The translations under genes were made by a program, and so were the position numbers. Below the pieces are notes generated by a model. That model did no database searches, had not been told where the DNA came from, and saw only the letters and a list, made by a program, of their open reading frames with translations. Shown here piece by piece: positions 6,285 to 6,578 of a stretch of 6,578 nt of DNA. Origin of the DNA: SAR86 cluster bacterium (GTDB lineage: Bacteria; Pseudomonadota; Gammaproteobacteria; Pseudomonadales; Azotimanducaceae); assembly GCA_013204195.1 (NCBI GenBank), contig JABMOJ010000084.1, positions 1 to 6,578 of the forward strand, read 5' to 3'. Positions within the stretch are counted from its first letter, which is position 1, and each line of letters opens with the position of its first letter.

Positions 6285-6334
6285 AGGACTCACCTCTTTT
6301 AAATCAATCAATAAATTCAAGTGACTCGGCGCTG

Positions 6335-6578
6335 TTACGCGCCAGATTCACCGGATAAACGCCGTAATTCGAATACCACAATACCATCGGGCGGCGAGTT
6401 ATACTGCCGAAAATGCAGGATCTTTGCTCGCTGACCAGGCTCGACAACGGGCACCGCCTCAAGGGCATACAGTGATTGATCAAGACGCACGGTAATCAAC
6501 GGCTGCTTCTGCCAGATCACCGCCCAGCTAGTACCCGGCCACCAAGGTGCAGTCACCCACCGATGGGACTGAACATAG
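6335..6578 (-). CDS. C-terminal 80 residues of an unidentified protein, truncated by window edge
   Basis: The frame is open from the right edge to TAA 6335-6337, so a larger gene probably enters from outside the window. A GTG at 6556 could be a start, but codons upstream of it are also open (YVQSHRW). The visible tail is rich in aromatic residues and prolines: APWWPGTSWAVIWQ, ITVRLDQSLYALEAVPVV, KILHFRQYNSPPDGIVVFEL and a final RLSGESGA. No cysteine or clear motif is present and I do not recognise the family. It ends 50 bp before the GST-like gene on the same strand and could be first in, or upstream of, that operon. Confidence 0.55.
   Translation of the reverse strand, partial: YVQSHRWVTAPWWPGTSWAVIWQKQPLITVRLDQSLYALEAVPVVEPGQRAKILHFRQYNSPPDGIVVFELRRLSGESGA

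Noticed and set aside
6285..6320. Upstream ATG at 6320 as the GST start
   Set aside because: It lacks a Shine-Dalgarno and adds residues not expected before the first GST strand; ATG 6284 has a strong one.

Overview
This 6.6 kb window looks like the chromosome of a free-living, probably aquatic proteobacterium, most likely a gammaproteobacterium. That placement is an inference from roughly balanced base composition, Shine-Dalgarno-led genes and the gene types; there is no rRNA or other phylogenetic marker. No mobile element, CRISPR array, tRNA or rRNA was recognised.

Layout. The left part (1-1522, minus strand) is the N-terminal 507 residues of a large UPF0182/COG1615-family membrane protein that runs off the left edge. 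About 530 bases without a convincing gene follow (1523-2051). They hold a perfect hairpin, six 15-bp tandem repeat units with EcoRI-like GAATTC cores, and a doubtful 55-codon reading frame. A small cupin-fold protein (2052-2513, plus strand) then converges, with a 4-bp overlap, on a minus-strand gene run that fills the rest of the window.

Read in its own direction (right to left), that run is: the C-terminus of an unidentified protein (6578-6335), a glutathione S-transferase-like protein (6284-5682), a double-hotdog MaoC-like protein (5624-4674), a thioredoxin/TlpA-like protein (4647-3598), and a zinc-independent medium-chain NAD(P)H oxidoreductase of the CurA/leukotriene-B4-dehydrogenase type (3547-2510). 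Gaps are 26 to 57 bp and most starts have strong Shine-Dalgarno sequences, so this is probably one transcription unit, perhaps with an internal promoter before the hotdog gene.

The main discovery is in the thioredoxin-like gene. It appears as two separate reading frames split by a TGA at 4243-4245, but both halves are in the same frame and join into one 349-residue protein. The TGA falls exactly where the nucleophilic cysteine of a thioredoxin-fold motif belongs (Trp-Ala-Ser-Trp-[TGA]-Gly-Cys-Arg). Immediately downstream is a hairpin with a six-pair stem and an AGGUU loop, at the distance and with the loop GGU expected of a bacterial SECIS element. I read this as a selenoprotein with Sec at residue 135, in a redox motif U-G-C. 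An automatic annotation would probably split it into two fragments or call it a pseudogene.

Functionally, the minus-strand set combines thiol/selenol redox chemistry, glutathione conjugation, reduction of activated double bonds or carbonyls, and a possible acyl-CoA-type hydratase or binding fold. Together they suggest handling of reactive lipid or other electrophilic compounds, but the substrate cannot be read from the sequence.
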